Shown piece by piece: positions 23,560 to 36,231 of a stretch of 64,000 nt of DNA (position 1 is the stretch's first letter; the number at the start of each line of letters is the position of its first letter). The stretch comes from Delphinus delphis. Its lineage: Eukaryota > Chordata > Mammalia > Artiodactyla > Delphinidae. The position numbers and the translations under genes are program-made. Location of the stretch: the NCBI RefSeq assembly GCF_949987515.2, contig NC_082694.2, positions 56,914,080-56,978,079 of the forward strand. Direction: 5' to 3'. Below the pieces are notes generated by a model. That model searched no databases. It saw only the letters and a list, made by a program, of their open reading frames with translations, and was not told the origin of the DNA.

Positions 23560-23735
23560 GAAGCATGCCTAAATGCATGACCCCAATGAACTCTTTTCTT
23601 CTTCATAGCATTGAATTACATTATCTTTTGTTTTGCTTTGTTCACTGTTTTCTGTGTTTACTTTTACTTTTCATATACCCATGGTACTTAGCGCAGTACT
23701 AGGCACAAAGTAGGTGTTGATGACGAATTCTATTT
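23560..23735 (+). repeat. L2 LINE 3'-end fragment
   Basis: The terminal L2 order is visible: 'ttgttttgctttgttcactg', then 'ttagcgcagtactaggcaca', then 'aaagtaggtgttgatga'. Diverged and non-coding. Confidence 0.6.
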
Positions 23736-25208
23736 TGCATGGTTGTAAATAGTTTAGAAATAAAAGGATTTGTCTTTAGGCGTAGGATTATGTAAATAGG
23801 AAGCACAAAGGTTGTGGTCCTTTAGGAGAGTAAATTCCCTCCACCTGATCCACCTGATTCTTCATTCCAGTTGTTAAGATACTAAGAGAAAAATTGTAGA
23901 GTAATCCTAAAGAAAACAGGATCCAAAAAAAGAGACTATAGGGTCTTTTGTATTGTATTATAATTATAATGCTCTTGGTTATTATTTGTGGTAAAAAAAT
24001 GTTCAACTAAAGAACTGGAATCCATGATTCATTGAATAGTATCAATTCTTTGCCATTACAAACATGAAACCATTCTTATTGTTATTCTTATTGTTTCCTA
24101 TCATTTTCAGCTATGGTCTTCTGACTTTCCCTTTCCTGTTTCTCAACAGAACTTGGTCAGATTGTGTAATTTCCTAGTCATATTAAGTATTTAAAGGTTT
24201 TATCCAGTTTAAATCTCACTCAAAGTTCTACCTCTTCCCTTTTCCACATACCAGGCCCCAGAGTGTTAGGATGGGAAGGAAGGAGAAAGTGTCTTTACAC
24301 AGGAGATCACTATGGTAGTCTCCTTCCTTTGAGTTACTGCTGCTTCTCTGGTTAACAAATATTCGTCATCTGTACCCTCTGCGTGGCAGGTGTCCACATG
24401 TTGGCTGCCCCGTGTGCGTATAAGCGTGTGAGGTGGGTCAGGGGCTTGGAGGAGCTTTGGGGCCTTCTCGCTGCACAGCTTCCTACCTTGGCAGCTGTGA
24501 CTCCAACTTCATCACTTCTACCCATTTTATTGCTTTAAATTGATGCCACTGATACGCACCCCACAGCCTCTTGCACCTGTGTGTATATGTGTATGTGCAC
24601 ACGTGTGTATTTGTGTGTGGTGTGTTTTCATCAAGCGCTGACATTTTTTATGGTTGTACTAGCAAAATAGCCCAGCTACCATCCATCATGTCCATTTGAT
24701 GTATGGGAAACGTACCCACCTTGAGCACCCCAAGAGTAGAAGTGAAGATTGCTCACCTGTGGGGCACCCCACACCCTCTGCCTGTCATCTCTCTCCAGCT
24801 TCCTTTTCTCTTCCATAGGCACAGGGGTAGATCAGCAACTCCCGTTTCTTGGCCATAATTCCACTACTGAATCGAATGGTGGTCCCCCTTTCTTGCAGGC
24901 ATCCCCAATCTCTGTGGTGATTCCCTTGGCATCTTCCCTCCTACCTGGCTTGTAGAGTTGTCTGCAGATGAGGATAGGAGGTAGGAAGAGTAGCCTCTTC
25001 CTCCTGTTGCCATCCCTCCTCAGCCTCCTTTCTTAGAGGGAGGTGGGTAGGAATAGATGCCTGTGATCGTAAAACCGTTTCTGTGGTCTCCTTGTGATCC
25101 CAGGGAAACTTTCTGACTCTAACCTGTGGTGGTTCTCTTCATATGTGGACTATGCATTTAGTGCCTCTTAGTCCTCAGGTTTTGGCCAAATTTGTTTACA
25201 AATTCTGT
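23736..25208. other. Unrecognised non-coding sequence, C-rich in its second half
   Basis: From about 24270 the sequence becomes richer in C and G, with a GT-rich run at 24580-24625. It could hold an old LTR, but I recognise none. The 68-codon frame at 24749-24955 starts at a non-ATG codon and looks like chance. Confidence 0.4.
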
Positions 25209-25750
25209 GTTGTAGACAGTTTCAAAAATAGCTCCCAATGGTCTCTTCCTCCTTTTATTCATGCCCTTGTGAACCACCCTTTCTTTGTGAGCGGACTGGA
25301 CCTAGTAACTCACTTCTGATGCATAGCATCTGGCGAAAGTGATGGGATGTGGCTCTGGGAATTAGGTTATAGAAGCCTGGCACTTCCATCTTGTTTGCAC
25401 TCTTTCTCTGGATCTTCTCACTCACTTGCATTAATGAAGCAAGCTGCCATGTGTGAGCTGCTTTATGGAAAGCCTCACAAAGCAAGGGACTGAGGGCAGC
25501 CTCTGGCCAACAGCTGTGAGGAAGTAATTCCTGCCAACAACCATGTAAGTGAGCTTGGAAATGAAACCTTCCCCGGTCAAACCCCAAAGAAAACCTTGAT
25601 CGCAGCCTGTGACACTGAAACAAAGAATCTACTTAAGTGGCACCTGGACTTCTGACTCGTTTATTATCCTGTGAGATAATAAATGTTGTTTTAAGTCACT
25701 AAATGTTGGGGGGGGGGTTATTTGTTACACAGCAGTAGATAACTATTACA
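25209..25750 (+). mobile_element. MLT1-like MaLR LTR (solo)
   Basis: Follows the MLT1 LTR order: 'gagcggactggacctagtaa', 'gcgaaagtgatgggatgtgg', 'ctgccaacaaccatgtaagt', 'gtgagataataaatgttgtt', then 'ttaagtcactaaatgttggg' and the end 'cagcagtagataactattac'. A run of ten G's at 25708-25717 replaces the usual short G/T stretch. The minus-strand 122-codon frame at 25255-25623 runs antisense through this LTR and is not a gene. No internal genes remain. Confidence 0.75.
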
Positions 25751-28299
25751 CAGTGCTACTTCTCTTTGTATCTTCTTTACTGACTTTTCAAGGGGTATAA
25801 ATGTTTTAGATAACTGCAGGTATGAGTGTTTAATTTGTACTCATCTAATATTCAATTGTTCTATAACATAATGGTTTAATAAAGCTTATTTCTTAGGGAT
25901 TTTCGAACTTCTTGTAGAAACTTGAAGTTTATTCTCCTCATTTTCCTTGTCTAGCAAATATCTTAGTTATCTTTCTGGCAAGGCAAGATGGCATGTGACT
26001 TTGCTTCTGAGTTCTTTGATGGTAAGTCCAAGTAGTTCGGTAGATGACAAAAGTTTGACTAGAGGAAAGTGTTTTTCTTTAAAGCTTAATAGGTTCATTA
26101 GGAATACCAGGCTTTAACCCAATAATTGTTTTGAGTATAGCCCATCATTACAATACAGAGTTCTACTTAACAATTTTTTAAGAAATATTTTCAGTCCCTT
26201 TTCTCTAATGCTATTCAAGAAAGGGGCAAGATGAGAAGGAAAACAGGTTTTCCCTCTTCCTAACCTAATGTACACACCTGACTTTTCTCCTTGAAGTGTC
26301 TGAAATATACTGTCCTTGAAACAAAAAACGTACCAGATTGAGTCTCTTGGGAATTTTCCCAGTTTGTTCTGCTATAAAAATTTCCCTTGCTCCAGATGTC
26401 ATGAGTATATATTTAAAATTACTATTGTTTAGAGCAGGCAGGCAACATACATTCTTTTTTTTTAATAAGTGTTCTGTCTTTTCTCGTCTTTTATTCTGTG
26501 TGTGTTCTGTCCAATAATATGTACATTAGATAGCACATCAATCCTCCCAGGATCCTAGGGCTTGAGGAAAAATTATGTCCTCTAGTCCATTTAATGGTAT
26601 TCAGACTGTATTTCAGAAAACAGCCATTTAGTCTTAGTTTTAAAACTCACGTGAGACATCTGTTTACGCTACATTGGTAATGTACTTCTGTATTTAACAT
26701 CGTATTCCAGTACTTCGGGTAAAGGAAACAAGGATAATTTAGTCATTTGTCTAAAACAATGTCCTGGCTCTTTTTCTGGGTTATGTGCTTCTCGTCACAA
26801 TTCTGCTCTCAGACCTGAGAGCATCTTTCATTCGATCTATCTTTCCAACTTAGGAGGAACTCCCTTTTCTTCTCTGAATGGTAGTTATCAGAACTCAGTC
26901 TAAGTTCCTCCAAAAAGCCTTTTAATATTCTTCCACTCATCTCTTCTCTCTGATTTCCTACTGCTGTGGATCTTTTCCTATAGAATCTTATATTTATTTG
27001 TTCATAAATTATTTCAGACTTCTGAATGTTCGTATGTCCTAACTTCAGCATTGCAGTCAAAGCCCATGCCTCTTTTATGTAGTTATTTTTCTCTAGACTA
27101 AAAGGGACAAGGAATTGGTAGAATTTTAAGTATTGGAAAGTTGATGGGATGGGTATTTTGGAATCAGGCTATCTGCCCAGTCTCTCAAATAACATCTCAA
27201 GAACAAAGTTATGTGTGGGTGAGTGTGATTTCAGTAGGGAACATTTCCTACTTTCTCATACCCTATATGTCCCTGCTGGACCCCGTTATACTTCAAGATT
27301 TCCCCTTACCAGTTGATTGATTACTGAGCCAATCAACATAATTTTAAAATATAGTTCTGATCTTAGCAAGATTATTGTGTATGTGTTATATTGAATCTAT
27401 AGAGTACTCAACTTCTGTTCAGTTGTCAGTTTTTCTCTTCAGCGTTCTTTGGTAGTCACTCATGGGTCCAATCTATACATAGCATCTTAGTTATAACTTT
27501 TTAAAAGACCTTTGAAAAGTCACAGGATATAAAGATGGCTATCTGCTGCAACTGAAACCTATGGGTGCTGGTGACAGTTCACACAGAAGAGGAGGACCAG
27601 GTTAGGCATCCCTCCAAATGTTAGCCTAAATGAGATTTCAGTAGTTCAAGCTTAGGGGGTGTATGTGTGGGTGTATGTGGGGTGGGAGAGAGGGAGAGAA
27701 AGGGAGAGAAAAATTGAGATGCAATGTTATCAATATAAGTTAGTATAGTGTGACTTTTCTGGAGCTGAATATTCCAATATAATGATAAATGATTCATGAA
27801 AACTGAACTGAAAATATTGACCAAATTTGCTGACACCAAAAGGCATAAATGCAATCATTTATTTGACATGAAAAACTATTTTTCCTTTAGGAATTGGAAA
27901 TATACAAAGACTCCAAAGTTGGTAAAGTGCTGAATATTTAGAGGGAGTGAAAAAAAATGTCCATCCAGATATTTGCAAGTGTTTGAATAATTAGAATTGC
28001 ATAGACAAGACATCTATTTGAATTTTCAGGTTAGATATATTTTATTATTATGTAACCGAAGATCTGAGACTTAAATCCCACAAATATTTATTAACTGCCT
28101 CTGATAATTATATGCTGAGGGAAGATGAGAGAGATGATAGAAGATGAAGGAAGAAAGGTCGCCTTGAAGTCTTAATTTTATTTTTTATAAAATGAAGAAT
28201 CTTAAAATGTCTTGAATAGTAGAATGATATACAATATACCTTTAACATTTTATTTAAAAAAAATTTCCTACCGTATAATTGGATTTTCTTGTGTACAGT
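25751..28299. other. Unrecognised AT-rich sequence
   Basis: 2.5 kb without a recognised gene or repeat family. A GT-then-GA-rich low-complexity tract lies at about 27655-27715. Confidence 0.5.
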
Positions 28300-29115
28300 T
28301 CTGTTCATCTTAACGCGTGTATAGATTAACGTAACTCACCACAATTAGGCTACAGAACAGTTTTGTCACCCCAGAACTCCCTTGTGCTACCCTCTTAGAG
28401 TCACAGTGTTACCCACACCTAACCCCTGACAACCACTGATGTGTTTCCAATAACTGTAAGTCTTTTTTTTTTCCTTTTTGAGAAGGCACTGTAAATGGAA
28501 TTATAGAGCACATAACTTGTAGGGACTGGCTTATTTCACTCAGCATAATGCTTTTGTGGTGTGTGTCAATAGTTTGTTTCTTGTTATTGCTGAGTAGTAT
28601 TCTACTTTATGGATGTACCACTGTTTATGAATCTACTGTGTACTGAAGGATATTTGGGATGTTTTCCGTTTTGGTGATTATGAATAGAGCTACTATACAC
28701 ATTCTCGTGTATAGATTTTCCTGTGAATGTGAGTTTTCATTTCCCTAGAGTAAATCAAAGAGTGGGATTGCTTGTAAGTATATATACAACTTCATGAAAA
28801 ATTATAAGAAACTGCCTAACCTTTTTTTCAGAATAGCTTTCCTATTTTGCATTCTTACCAGCAGTGTATAAGTGTAGTTGCTCTGCATTCTCCCAAAACT
28901 TAATAGTTCAATAAAAAATTAGCCATTCTTGTAGATATATAGTGATATCTCATTTTGATTCTAACTTGCATTTTTCTAATCATTAGTGACGTTGAACAGA
29001 TTTTCCTGTGTTTATTTGCCATCCATCTATATCTTCTCAGGTGAGGGTCTGTTTAAGCTTTTTGCCCATTTAAGATTGGGTTGATTGTTTCCTTACCATT
29101 GAGTTTTGAGGGGTC
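28300..29115 (-). mobile_element. Old L1M 3' region, minus strand
   Basis: Reversed L1 ORF2 C-terminus and 3'UTR. Plus-strand landmarks are 'ttatttcactcagcataatg', 'gctgagtagtattctacttt', 'tatggatgtaccactgttta', 'attatgaatagagctactat' and 'aaagagtgggattgcttg'. Frames are destroyed by indels. It is clearly older than the L1 copies at 6031, 36232 and 56617. Confidence 0.85.
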
Positions 29116-29344
29116 TTCATATTTTTGAAAGCTCTGACATTGGTATCAATGCAGACAGTAGATCAGGCAAAAATATCTAAAGGCAGAGAAAGAAGGAAGG
29201 GAGCTGTAATTGATTTTCTACTAAGTATGGCTTCTTATATTGTGAAACGTTCTTGTACATCTGTTAATATTTTGGATCAATGCTTATTTCTTGTCTCTGA
29301 GTGTCTGCTTGAATAGTGAATGATTGATTTACTGCTTTTGATAG

Positions 29345-29525
29345 ACTGCAGCTTAATGATAGCTTATATACTTGATTCTCCCAAAAACCCAGATATTACC
29401 ACTCACATTTCACAGGTAAGGAAACTGAAGGGCTCAGAGAGACCTGCACTTGTCCAAGGTCACTTAGATGGGTGAGCTGGAACTGGAACCCAGCAATGTG
29501 GTTTCCACACCATGTCCTCTTTCCA
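29345..29525 (+). repeat. MIR SINE fragment
   Basis: Core and 3' MIR phrases: 'ccagatattaccactcacat', 'aggtaaggaaactgaagggc', 'tgtccaaggtcacttagatg', 'ggtgagctggaactggaacc'. Confidence 0.75.
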
Positions 29526-31990
29526 TGGTCCCAGAACAGCTTGAAAAGTAAAATTTATTCCATTATCATCTGGTCAGTTTGGGAGGGCAGAAACCATGTG
29601 AGCAGACCATTCATTAACCATTTATCTGCAGTACATGTATGTGGCATATAGTTTTGGTGATGGTCTAAGGTTCTTGGGTATTTTTGTGTTTGAAACGCAA
29701 GACCTGATCTTCAGTATTCAGCTCCAAACTCACATGATATCCCCAATCCTATTTGAACCATGTGCTATTTAATAGCTATTTGCTCTTTTACAATTAGAAC
29801 TTATTCGTAATTTTTTTCCATTGAAAAGTGCCAAAGTAAATTTATTTAATTTTTATTAAAAGAGATAGAAAGTTCTGTACAGATTAGTAAAATTATATGT
29901 AAAACTGGTTACAGTTTAAAAATAAAATATAGCTGGAACCACAACACAGCCTAATAAATTGGAACATTATTCTAAGCTTGGATGTGAATTACATAAAATG
30001 ACTTGAGGAAAATCATATTTTCCAAACCTAGCAGATGTTATTATGCCTCTCAAATCCATTTCCATTTTTTTTTTTTTTTTTTTTTAACTCCTCTGAATAC
30101 AGATTTCCCCAACTGGTGTTTATGGTCTTTGGAAAGTCATTTAGCTGTTCCCAAGGACAGAGATGGTATTAGAAACTTTGTATAGTGGTGTACAAATAGC
30201 TAAGTGGAAGAGCTGGGAGATTACCCTCCATGACTAACCCCTGCATTGGGTTAAACCTCCATTCTTTACGGACCAAGGAAAAGTATTTTTCCCTGTCCCT
30301 CACTGGAGAATTGTGGAATTATAGAGGAGGCTTTGCACACGATTAGACCACGAAATTTGAAGGAGGGCTAAACTTACCTGGGCTTAGGAAAGCTTTTCTA
30401 GGAATATTGCCCTGGCAAAGGTGAGGTATTCTCATCAGATTTATTAGCCAAGAGAGAAAAGCTTACTTTAATGTTCGCAGTGGCCCCGTAAGTTATTTCT
30501 CTCTATCTGCCGTGGAGGAAAGTAATTAAATTATTGATGTTTGTTGGCCCCTACATGCAACTCCTTTTTCATTTATGTTGTTCATACACCCAATGTAAAT
30601 ATTCCAGACTTCAAGTAAATCAGTGACTCAGGACCAAAGATATATTAGTTTGACTAGCGATGCCAATGTTTTCATTCCCTCCAAGAAAAGTGGTATGGAC
30701 TGATTTTATCTGCTGCCAACATTAATCCCAGTGTGATTAAGTTCAGAATATTTAAGTATGTATTTCCAGGGTTTGAAAATTCCCCTCCCTAGGATTGCTT
30801 CAGGAATGTAAACCAATCTTTCTTTAATTACCACGCTCTAAACAATATTGAAGGGTAAATACAAAGGCCCTCCTATCCCATTACTAACCCTGTGTGCAGC
30901 CTGCCTGGCACAGAGGGGGAAATGGGGTGGCCAGGAAGAAGGACTGGAGATCTGTGTTCCTGAAGTCACGCTCTAAATGTGATCTTGGAAAAAAAAAGTC
31001 TTATCTCTCCATTCCACTTCTATTCTGGGGCTCCTTGTTCTGGGGTCAGATGAGTTCCATCTGAGAGTCTATACTAGGCTGATATCATATAAAACATTAT
31101 TGGGCATTTTGCACTCTTCTCCTCCCCCCAAAATACTTCATGATCCAAATATTTGGTGAAAATATTTCCAGATTATATTGAAAGCAATAAAGTGGATTAA
31201 AAACAAAGAAATCTGTTGAAATAAGATTTAGAAAATGTCATTCTGGAAACTTTGGAGAACACCTCAATGAAATTTTAATAAGAACATTCTTTGGTGTTCC
31301 CTTAACTGACAAAGCACTTAGAGATGATCCTTCTTCTATCTGAGATATTAGGGAAAGAGCACAGGGTGTTGGTTTCCACAGATAACTGTTCATTTCACTT
31401 TGCAACCTTGATAAACTTTGCAACAGAACTGCTAAGAAGCAGAGAATCCAGTGATTTGAGATCTCTCTGAAGAGAAAGTATAAATTGTGCTTTGCGAGCC
31501 ACTGATGGAATAATTTAGGACAAATCCTTTCTTGTTCCCGTTTAAGATGGCGGCAAAAAGACATTTTTCAGGGGCTACTGCAACATACTTGAGTGGCTTT
31601 GATTTGCAGTGTGAAGCTTGGAGATCACACTAACCTGGACAGGGGGAAAGCTTGATGTTGCAGAGAAGTTGTTTTACTTCTTGGTACTTACATGTGTAGT
31701 ACAACACGGCGCTTCCAGTGTTCTTAATAAAGGGTTTCCTCAGTGAATTAGTTGGGTGGGGATCTCTGTTTCACCACCAAAACTTTTAAACTATTTACTC
31801 CTTCGACAAGCTGTAGCAAAGTAATAAAATAGTCCAACTGGGAAAACACCCAAAACAGCATGTCTGCTTTAACGAAAATATTTTGGATCTTTTAATGATA
31901 TGAAATTGCTGTTCATCTCCTTTTATTACTTAAAAAATGCTTTAGGGTTTTCATTTTCTTATGGACAAAAGGGGAAATAGCCAAATATAG
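29526..31990. other. Unrecognised sequence with a T22 run
   Basis: No gene recognised. A pure T run at about 30065-30086 could be the reversed tail of a retrocopy, but the sequence right of it matches nothing I know. A 108-codon minus-strand frame (31238-31564) has no recognisable motif. Confidence 0.45.
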
Positions 31991-31995
31991 TCATT

Positions 31996-32476
31996 AAAAA
32001 ATTTTTTTATTGGAGTATAGTAGACTTACAATGTTGTGTTAGTTTCTGCTGTACAGCAACATGTGTCAGTTATACATATACATATATCCACTCTTTTTTA
32101 GATTATTTTCCCATATAGGCCATTACGGAGTATTGAGTAGAGTTCCCTGTGCTGTATAGTAGGTCCTTACTAGTTATCTATTTTATATATAGTAGTGTGT
32201 ATATGTCAATCCCAGTCTCCCAATTTATCTCTCCCCCCAGCCCCCCACCCCGCTTCCCCCCACCGCCCCGGCAACCATAAGTTTGTTTTCTACATCTGTG
32301 ACTCAATTTCTATTTTGTAAATAAGTTCATTTGTACCATTTTTTCTTTTAGATCCCACATATAAGTGACATCTTATGATATTTGTCTTTCTCTGTCTGAC
32401 TTACTTCACTTAGTATGACAATCTCTAGGTCCATCTATGTTGCTGCAAATGGCATTATTTTGTTCTTTTTTATGGC
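31996..32476 (-). mobile_element. L1 3'-end fragment, minus strand
   Basis: Reversed L1 3'UTR and the last ORF2 codons: 'tttttattggagtatagtag', 'tgtgttagtttctgctgtac', 'gttccctgtgctgtatagta', a C-rich run at 32230-32270, then 'gacttacttcacttagtatg' and 'aggtccatctatgttgctgc'. L1MA-like and of intermediate age. Confidence 0.88.
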
Positions 32477-34172
32477 AAATGTCATTTTTGAGGAGAATAA
32501 AGGGGCATGGGTCATTGCATAATTCCAAAACAAATGACACATTGTTTAATGCATGCAAGGAATGAGATAATGGGAGAATTTAATTACTTGGCAAAATGCT
32601 TAATGTAATAAAATAAGAGGAGAGAATTGGCTTTAGGATGAGGACATGTCCACAAGTATCGTGGTGCAAGTGGTTCATGCTGTCTGTTTTTGTCCAGTGT
32701 TTCAGGGAATTTACAAGCAAACTGACAGTTTTAAATTTCTGCCTTTCCCCCATGTCCTACTACTTAGTCCACACAAATGCCTCCCAGTCTTGGTGTCAAA
32801 TAAAGGCAGTCTCACTTGACTCTGGGGGATTATTAAATAATCTTTCCATACGTAGAGAGCTTGCGCAGAGCCCCCAGGCCTGGAATCTCTTTGGTTTACT
32901 TCATGAAAATGTTTTCTCCCTCCTTCTGAGCAAGATAGGCTTTAGCCAGTTTGAAAATAGTTTTGCAGTTGGTTTGTAATGTCTTTTTTATTCTGATGGA
33001 TTAGGAGACATACAGACACATACGTTTAGTGCGTGAATTCTTTCTACTTCTGGACATTACATCATTATTATTGTTATTATTCAGTATTGGTAACATGGCT
33101 GTAGTCAAATGTATACACAGAGGAAGTAAGTATTAAAAATGAATTTAGAATTTCATGGGAACCATTAGGGTGTTGGTGAGGATGCTGCAGGGAGATGCCT
33201 TCTATACTGTGGATCACATTTTCCTGTTTCAGTTTGGGTTGTATTTCCAATTAAAACAGACCCCTGAGCTTTGTTAAGTTTGTGTTTAGATTCTGAGCCT
33301 GGGTTTGGCTAATTTTTCTTGGTGACAACTCTGCTATAGTCCCTAACATTTGATTTTAGCCACCACCAGCTGTAGTGTGAGCTGGCAACCTCAGCATTGG
33401 GACAGTGCACTGAGACTCCTTGGCTCAAAACATGTATATAAATATTTACACAAATATTTCAGATTTCCAAACTGCTGTGCCTACCTTACCCTCTTTCCCC
33501 AATTTCCTACTACTTTAAATATGTTCTTTCCTGGCAAAACAAATTTTATGAGGGCAAGATTTGCTTTCTCTGCTAGGCTTTCAGAAACTTTACAGAGAAT
33601 AAAAGTTTAATGAGTTTTGCTCTTTATGAGAAAAATTCCAATAATGGAAATGGCAGGTTTCTATAGTTACACATTACGTTTTACACATTTAACAAGAGCA
33701 AAGCTCTTAAGCGAGAAGGAACATAAATTGTTTTTATTACTATTCATATAATATTACTTCCCACTCACAATAAAACACATTAAAGTTTAATCAACTAGTT
33801 AGCAAATGCACCTAACGATAATTCTCCAATCATGCTGTTCATATTTAGATCTCCACTCTGATGTTTCTTTCTTTGTTCAGAGGCTAAAAAAACGCCTTCC
33901 TTCAACATTGTGTTGGTGTACCATTTTCACAGGCTAATACCATACAGAAAATTAGTTCCCATAAATTATAATTAAATAGTTTTTCAGGCTTCTTCTGCAA
34001 TCATCTATACTTAATATGCAACATAAATTTCAATGAGTAGAATAGTAAATAAGTTTTAATACTCAAACTATGAAATTGGGGCAAAACTTTCCGTATGTCC
34101 CTAAAATCTTAGGTTTTCAGTCACTGGTGGATTTTGTGAACTATACCTTTATCAACAAAGTAGAGACTTCTA
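32477..34172. other. Unrecognised non-coding sequence
   Basis: No gene or repeat family recognised. Frames at 32638-32979 (113 codons) and 33350-33610 (86 codons) show no known domain. The first begins with ATG but has no supporting exon signals that I can defend. Confidence 0.45.
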
Positions 34173-34432
34173 ATCTAGGATAACGGTTCTCAGTCAGAGG
34201 CAATTTGGCCCCTTCCCCAGAGGATAAGTGGCAATGTTGGAAATTTTTTGGCTGTTGTAACTGGGGGGTGCTACTGGCACCTAATGAGTAGAGGCCAGGG
34301 ATGCTGCTAAACATTCCTACTAAGGCACAAGCCAGCCCTGCCCCCGCTTCCCAGCACAGAGACACACACACCAAAAAATCCTTAGGTCCAAGGTGTAAAT
34401 AGAGCCATGATTGAGAAATCTTCATCTAAGAC
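34173..34432 (+). mobile_element. MER5A (hAT-Charlie) DNA transposon with 8-bp target duplication
   Basis: The non-autonomous element covers about 34181-34423: 'acggttctcagtcagaggca', 'ttttggctgttgtaactggg', 'gggtgctactggcacctaat', 'aggccagggatgctgctaaa', and an end near 'catgattgagaaatc'. The flanks atctagga (34173-34180) and atctaaga (34425-34432) are an 8-bp target duplication with one mismatch, the length expected for hAT elements. Confidence 0.9.
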
Positions 34433-36231
34433 AATATCACAAAATCATTTTGTAATAAATAAGTTGGGCAACCAAGATACATTAACTTAAGTATTAAAAG
34501 TTATTCCTTCAGTTTTGGAACCAAGTAAGATACTATTGATTGTATATGAATTTTAACTTAATGTCTTGGTCAGGGAGGAAAATGTAGAACAATGAAGAAA
34601 ACTAAATAAATAACCGTAGCGTTTTGTTTACATGAGTAGATCAAACTTGTTTTCAAGTGTAAATTCTCCCAGGGTTCTTCGAGTCAGCTTGAGTAGATAC
34701 CTAAGTAGAAGAAAATGTCTGTAACTCTGTGTGACAGGCTCTTGAAAGCTCTGTTGAAGAGCTATAACTGAAGAGAAAATGTGTTGTAACATAGGTTCTT
34801 GGAATAGAAGTAGTTGTCAAGACTGAAAAGGTTATTTCATTAAATCTTACTCATCCTCAAAGGGTTACAGATTTCCTCTCCTTCCCCAAATAAAAGTAAT
34901 AGATATCTTTTTTCCCTAAAGCTCTTAAAGAGCAAAGTATTGTAACATTTCTTGATTGTTCTACATAATCATTATCAATACGTACTTAAATGTTTTTAAG
35001 AAATTGTACTTCTAAACAACTCTGAAGTTTCAGATAAAATGCTCCTCAGATACAGAATATTAAAACTCAGTTTCCTCACAAACAAAACTAATTCCATAGA
35101 ATACATTCTGCATGGAGGCAAGGACCTTGGCTGCCGTGAAATTAGCTTTGGTTCCCAACACCTGGAGCAGTCCATCGTGCATAAAATGAATTCAGGAAAT
35201 ATTAGTGAAATTAACACACTGAAACTAGTTGTGCCAGTCTGTGGACTATTCTGTAAATGTGCCTATATTTAAGCAAGTAAAATATGCATTCAGAAGGGCT
35301 ACTTAGAATTAGAAGCAGTATCAAAGAGCCTACAGATTTTGTTATATATTCAAAAAGCCTAGAATGAGCAAGTCTAAGGTAGTGGCTTCCCTAACCTGAA
35401 ACTTTTTAAAGTGCTAGTGGCTCGTATTTGCCGTTGAGACCACTTTTTCTCACTTCCTTTACCCAGAAATGTCGTGCGGGTTGTAAGGCTGTAGACATTA
35501 CTGCAGTGACGTAACAGCATAACTTACACTCGTTGCTACAACATCCCCACCCGGTGTACTGTAGAGTGACAGCTGCCACCAGCACGGCATATGCTTACAC
35601 AAAACAAAGCCTCACCCAAACCAGAAACACGCTAATGCCTTCAAAAGTATTTTATCCATTTTAACATTTATTCCTTTGGCTCTTTTAAGAGTTTAATTTA
35701 GGTATTCAGTTTTGAAGTGCATTTAATTAATTTTATTTTTCCACCTGCACAAATTGTAACTCAAAGCAGACTAGGAGCAATTAGAACTTACTTGGGTACT
35801 TCATCTGAAATGAGTGAATGGACAATACCTTCACTCCTGAAGTTATAACTTCTACCTATACTCCTACCTTTTAATTCCAGTCCAGCCTTCTCAAGCAGCT
35901 CTAATGCTACTTCTCTAACTTTATCCTGGAAAACTCTATTTGGGTCTCCATTGGTTTCCAGTTATACTTGCCTGGAGGTAAACTCACTGTATTTTCCCCC
36001 ACCCAAACCTGATTTTCTACCTTTAAATTTCACCTAAGTGAATTGATTTTCTGTTTCTTTAAATGGCAGAGCCTGCAAATCACAATTCAGTATGTATCCA
36101 CTATTCAGCCTTGTTTCTCAGCAGATTACGATTTCCATCACTAAGAAACAGATTAAGTTTTTCAGGACTCATGCTTATATTCTGTTACTCATGTTACTCA
36201 TGTCACATGGTTAGCAATTGGCCATTTAAAA
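34433..36231. other. Unrecognised AT-rich sequence
   Basis: 1.8 kb with no gene or repeat family recognised. Confidence 0.5.

Noticed and set aside
30065..30086. T22 run as the tail of a retrocopied gene
   Set aside because: Nothing recognisable follows on the minus strand, and no target duplication was found.
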